From the NCBI GenBank assembly GCA_020628645.1, contig JAHDES010000005.1, positions 116,374-180,373 on the forward strand: 64,000 nt of DNA, in the 5' to 3' direction. How positions within the stretch are numbered: position 1 is the stretch's first letter; each line of letters begins with the position of its first letter. The stretch is from Saprospiraceae bacterium. GTDB taxonomy: Bacteria > Bacteroidota > Bacteroidia > Chitinophagales > Saprospiraceae. Of this stretch, positions 61,204 through 64,000 are shown piece after piece. The translations under genes and the position numbers were made by a program. The notes below the pieces were generated by a model. It was not told where the DNA came from, made no database searches, and was given only the letters and a program-made list of their open reading frames with translations.

Positions 61204-61315
61204 TACTCGCGTATGGATAATTTTGTGATTGTCAAAAATTAGATTATCCTTACGCGGCATATACCGATACGGGATAAAACAGACTTCAAAATCATTTTTT
61301 ATCCCGTGTCGTGTA
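61204..61315 (-). mobile_element. MITE copy 2 of the TACACGAC family (112 nt)
   Basis: On the reverse strand it begins TACACGACACGGGATAAAA, parallel to the element in paiB, and has the same conserved linker (ATATACCGAT followed by CGGG). The two hairpins are kept (CGCGTA..GGATAA / TTATCC..TACGCG and CGGGATAAAA / TTTTTATCCCG), although the first stem's sequence differs from the paiB copy on both arms. The far end is degenerate (TACTCGCG). Flanked by TA on both sides. Confidence 0.75.
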
Positions 61316-61396
61316 TAATAGACAAAAACATAAAAATGGCAGTAGAAAATTTGCTCCTCTACCCTCTATGAAAAAAAAAATGTAATTTTATAATAA

Positions 61397-61990
61397 ATGA
61401 GGCATCATTTTGATAACTCAAGGAATCTATTATTAAACACGAACTATTGTAGCGTGACAGATAAGGAACTCATTCAAGGGTGCTTAAGGGAAGATAAAGC
61501 AAGTCAAAAGGCGCTTTTCTTAAAGTATGCAGGGAAAATGCTTACGGTTTGTCGCAGGTATGCCCGCCATGAAATGGAGGCGGAAGATTTATTGCAAGAT
61601 AGTTTTATAAAAGTATTTAAAAATATACAAAAATTTAGTGGAGAAGGATCTTTCGAGGGGTGGATACGACGAATTGCCATCAATACAGCACTCAAAAACT
61701 ATAAAAAACACTCATATCAAAAAGAACAAATAGGCTTAGAAAATTATCAAGATCAAGTTGAACAACCTAAAGCGATAGCAAAACTTGGCGAGGAGGAATT
61801 GATGCAAATGATTACAGATTTACCAGATGGGTATCGCGTGGTATTCAATTTATATGCCATAGAAGGATATAGTCATAAAGAAATTGGTGAATTATTAGAT
61901 ATAAAAGAAAGCACCTCCCGATCTCAATTAGTCAAAGCAAGGCGATTATTACAAACCAAGATTGTGAATCGGCAAAAAATTAAATTATGA
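61397..61990 (+). CDS. ECF-type RNA polymerase sigma factor
   Basis: 197 aa. Region 2: 'LFLKYAGKMLTVCRRYARHE', 'EAEDLLQDSFIKVFKNIQKF', 'GSFEGWIRRIAINTALKNYK'. Region 4: 'LPDGYRVVFNLYAIEGYSHK', 'EIGELLDIKESTSRSQLVKA'. It is a Bacteroidota ECF sigma of the kind paired with membrane proteins. Its stop overlaps by 4 nt the start of an anti-sigma/outer-membrane-barrel fusion. The leader is filled with repeat elements, including a MITE ending about 80 nt upstream. Confidence 0.94.
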   Translation: MRHHFDNSRNLLLNTNYCSVTDKELIQGCLREDKASQKALFLKYAGKMLTVCRRYARHEMEAEDLLQDSFIKVFKNIQKFSGEGSFEGWIRRIAINTALKNYKKHSYQKEQIGLENYQDQVEQPKAIAKLGEEELMQMITDLPDGYRVVFNLYAIEGYSHKEIGELLDIKESTSRSQLVKARRLLQTKIVNRQKIKL

Positions 61991-63438
61991 TGCGTGATCA
62001 AGATTTAGATCAGCTATTCAAAGATAAATTAGAACATTATGCTTCTGCCACGCCAGAGCATCTTTGGGATGCCATAGATAAAGGACGAAGTGTAAAAACA
62101 CCGATTTGGTATACTTCTAATAAAGTATTAGGGCTATCTGTTTTAGTGCTTTTGATTAGTGGAATTGTGTTTTTAGGTTTTCAAACAGCAACAAAAGATA
62201 ATTTAAAAGATGAAAAACAAATAAAGAATGAGCATATCAATGCTTCTTCTTCAGCTAATATCAATACATTAAACAACTCCCCAATATCATCTTCGACTAC
62301 TGAAACTACTATTGCTCAAACAAATACAACTTCTCTTAATTCAAATACATTTTCCAAAACTCAAGCGTTAACTGATCAATCTGTCAGTCAACGGGATTTA
62401 GCGTCGAATAAAGCAAAAAATAACGCGATAAATGCACAGCTTAATCAAGTAACAAAATCTAAATTTGAGCAAGCCCAAAAAACAAACATACCCATAAATA
62501 ATAACACAAAACCCTCCTCACCCAATTTATTAAACACACATAAAGAAACAATATTAACACCCGTTAGTGAGGAACAACAGACCAATTTTAGCAACCAAAA
62601 AGAACGTGCTTCCACAGGAGAAAATCAACAAATTTCAGCGGATTTAGTAAAAGAAATTATTGCATCTCCTGCCAAGAAGAACATTCATGTGTCTGTTGCT
62701 CCTCTTTTGGTTCAGTTAAATGAATTCAACCTAAATCTAAAAAACAACCGTCAAGATTATCGTTGTGCGAAATTCAAAGAACGCCACAAGCCTGAGCATT
62801 ATGTAGATGTATTTACGGCTATGAATTATGCTTCAAAGCAATTAGGATTAAAGAATAATGCAGATGGGGCAAGATACCTTCAATATAGAAATGATACGGA
62901 AAGCTTCAAATCTTCTTTTTCGGTAGGTGGACGAGTTTCTACGGTATATCATACGGGTTTGGCATTGCGTACAGGCTTAGTGTATTCTAAAATTACAGAG
63001 CGAATAGATTTATTTGGTCTAGATGAATTACCACCAGAAATTGATCCTGCACTACTTCGAGAAACATATCACCATAATATGATTGATTTGCCGATTATTA
63101 TTGGATTTGAATCCTTCAATAATCGAATGGCTTGGAGCGTAAATACAGGTTTATACATTAATTTATTATTCCGTCAAGATGGATTTATCTTATCTCCTGA
63201 ATTGGAGCCTGTCTTATTAGATCCAGAACATGCAGAAGATTACCCAATTTATAAAGTAAATATGGGAGCGAGTTTATTTGGTAGTCTTAATTGGAGCTAT
63301 CGTTTAAATGAGGGCGTTTCTATTTTATTAGAGCCACAAATTCGCTATACTTTGGGCGATTTGACGAATAATGATTATATCCTAAATCAACGTTATCTTA
63401 CCGTTGGTATGGCTGCTGGTTTACGATGCCATTTTTAG
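61987..63438 (+). CDS. Anti-sigma-like segment fused to a PorT-like outer membrane barrel
   Basis: 483 aa. Residues 1-40 are a cytoplasmic anti-sigma-like stretch ('DLDQLFKDKLEHYASATPEH', 'LWDAIDKG'). One membrane helix at about 47-67 ('VLGLSVLVLLISGIVFLGFQ'). A 160-residue Ser/Asn/Thr/Gln-rich linker (about 75-235) can span the periplasm. Residues 260-483 are an outer-membrane beta-barrel ('YVDVFTAMNYASKQLG', 'GLALRTGLVYSKITERIDLF', ending 'VGMAAGLRCHF'). One polypeptide would cross both membranes and could report the barrel's state to the sigma factor with which it is translationally coupled. Confidence 0.85.
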   Translation: MMRDQDLDQLFKDKLEHYASATPEHLWDAIDKGRSVKTPIWYTSNKVLGLSVLVLLISGIVFLGFQTATKDNLKDEKQIKNEHINASSSANINTLNNSPISSSTTETTIAQTNTTSLNSNTFSKTQALTDQSVSQRDLASNKAKNNAINAQLNQVTKSKFEQAQKTNIPINNNTKPSSPNLLNTHKETILTPVSEEQQTNFSNQKERASTGENQQISADLVKEIIASPAKKNIHVSVAPLLVQLNEFNLNLKNNRQDYRCAKFKERHKPEHYVDVFTAMNYASKQLGLKNNADGARYLQYRNDTESFKSSFSVGGRVSTVYHTGLALRTGLVYSKITERIDLFGLDELPPEIDPALLRETYHHNMIDLPIIIGFESFNNRMAWSVNTGLYINLLFRQDGFILSPELEPVLLDPEHAEDYPIYKVNMGASLFGSLNWSYRLNEGVSILLEPQIRYTLGDLTNNDYILNQRYLTVGMAAGLRCHF

Positions 63439-63805
63439 AAACTGTTTGAATTTAACACTTTCTTTCTATGATGTCCCTTTTTCCATCAATCTTTGTTATT
63501 AAAATAGTTATTTAGCTGGGCTAAACGCCTATTTCAATGCCTCGATTGTTGAAAAAATGACCTATCATATTTTAAAAAAGCTAAACTCAAACAGCTTCTT
63601 AGAAAAAAAATTATTTTTCTTAAAAATAAAGCAGCGAAATCACGTATCAAGTCCTCTTATATGTAAACACAGGCTTATCTATTATACGCTTTAAATGAAG
63701 AGGAAATAGATAATTCTAAAAGAACTTTTCAAATGTTTAGAGATTACTCTTTCTAAGCATTATTAAAATCACATAAAGTAATTATTGTATACCTGCACAA
63801 AAAAA

Positions 63806-63831
63806 GGTAGACGATTCGGAATCGTACTACC
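63806..63831. repeat. GGTAGACGATT palindrome
   Basis: GGTAG-ACGATT (63806-63816), 3-nt loop, AATCGT-a-CTACC (63820-63831): 11 pairs with one bulged A. It combines the GGTAGACG core of the palindromes at 10797 and 16026 with the ACGATT/AATCGT core of those at 7719, 22857 and 50523, which suggests all belong to one superfamily. Confidence 0.6.
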
Positions 63832-63868
63832 CTTGTAATGCTATGATTAAAAATTTTAGGTTGTTTTT

Positions 63869-63932
63869 CACTTTTAGGGAAAAGTGAGGAGAATTTTGCG
63901 ACTCTTTCTGTGACGGGGAGAGTCGCTTTTTT
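63869..63932 (+). terminator. Hairpin followed by strong Rho-independent terminator
   Basis: Hairpin CACTTTT-AGGG-AAAAGTG (63869-63886), then GCGACTCT (63898-63905) paired with AGAGTCGC (63919-63926) and six T residues (63927-63932). It is 460 nt past the last gene on this strand, so it may end a long 3' UTR or a small RNA encoded just upstream. Confidence 0.75.
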
Positions 63933-64000
63933 AGTTTAATTATTCTGGTTCTTAGACAAAAACCGTGATTTGGATTTTTTCTCGTTGTCGTCGGCGTCGA

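Larger units (their letters stand above)
60962..61396. other. Repeat cluster upstream of the second ECF sigma gene
   Basis: 435 nt made largely of repeat elements: a fragment of the GTGATTTCGTAAATCAC family (60981-61027), the CAAGTTGCG element copy 2 (61032-61135), a TACCGTATTAG-beginning spacer, and the TACACGAC MITE copy 2 (61204-61315). Sigma-gene transcription must begin within or after this cluster. Confidence 0.7.
63439..64000. other. Non-coding region at the window end
   Basis: 562 nt. A frame with protein-like character but an internal stop lies around 63620-63755 ('TQAYLLYALNEEEIDNSKRT'), perhaps a gene remnant. A palindrome occurs at 63806-63831, a hairpin at 63869-63886, and a terminator at 63898-63932. 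The last 65 nt could hold the end of a minus-strand gene running out of the window, but no frame is convincing. Confidence 0.5.

Noticed and set aside
63936..64000. C-terminus of a minus-strand gene at the window edge
   Set aside because: One frame gives 20 residues ending in Asn-Asn before a TAA, but all three minus frames stay partly open here and none shows a family motif.

Overview
The window is an AT-rich stretch of chromosome from a Bacteroidota bacterium, most likely the Saprospiria (Saprospiraceae/Lewinellaceae-like). The evidence is type IX secretion (T9SS) cargo with both type A and type B C-terminal sorting domains, a PorP/SprF partner protein, promoters of the TAnnTTTG form with no clear Shine-Dalgarno sites, ECF sigma/anti-sigma pairs linked to outer-membrane barrels, dockerin-like repeats on a secreted protease, and an effector-associated-domain (EAD11-like) protein. 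I see no rRNA, CRISPR array, transposase or prophage. One tRNA, tRNA-Leu(GAG), is present.

Layout. 1-2 kb: MlaE/MlaF lipid-transport ABC genes, a possible 55-aa membrane peptide, tRNA-Leu. 2-6.4 kb: cohesin-like lipoprotein, a sugar isomerase/epimerase gene broken by one in-frame stop, MATE transporter, zinc-metallopeptidase-like lipoprotein. 6.7-10.8 kb: LytS/LytT-type two-component pair and a secreted trypsin-like protease with dockerin-like repeats. 10.9-14.1 kb: FAS1 protein, ECF sigma plus RskA-type anti-sigma, CIA30-like protein. 14.2-20.1 kb: small hypotheticals, a short TolC-like protein, YkgJ and DUF3467 proteins, a methyltransferase, MetG. 20.1-22.9 kb: paiB broken by a 114-bp MITE and bracketed by paired-hairpin repeats, then Lnt. 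23.3-28.8 kb: giant LRR T9SS type B protein with its PorP/SprF partner. 28.8-31.3 kb: EAD11-like membrane protein coupled to a secreted TSP3/beta-propeller protein. 31.5-38.5 kb: LysA, histidine phosphatase, ValS, T9SS type A protein. 38.7-43.2 kb: Hen1-Pnkp RNA repair operon with a divergent 99-aa orphan. 43.3-54.6 kb: arginyltransferase-like protein, sterol-desaturase-family hydroxylase, MscS, long-form urocanase, MDR oxidoreductase, DinB/HxlR pair, OmpA protein, NDH-2. 54.6-56 kb: a gene-poor gap. 56-63.4 kb: KdsA, two secreted paralogues, a large propeller protein, a TonB-like lipoprotein, a cluster of three repeat families, and an ECF sigma with an anti-sigma/outer-membrane barrel fusion.

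The least expected content is non-coding. At least six families of short structured repeats occur (13 or more copies by eye). Several are pairs of hairpins whose stems differ between copies by compensatory changes while loops or linkers stay fixed. One family has terminal inverted repeats and TA flanks and has interrupted paiB, so it behaves like a MITE. The most system-like protein module is the EAD11-like membrane protein directly coupled (TAG|ATG) to a secreted propeller protein. The Hen1-Pnkp operon is a known RNA-repair system, here next to an unrecognised small gene and a strong palindrome. All family calls come from reading motifs by eye; no database search was run.
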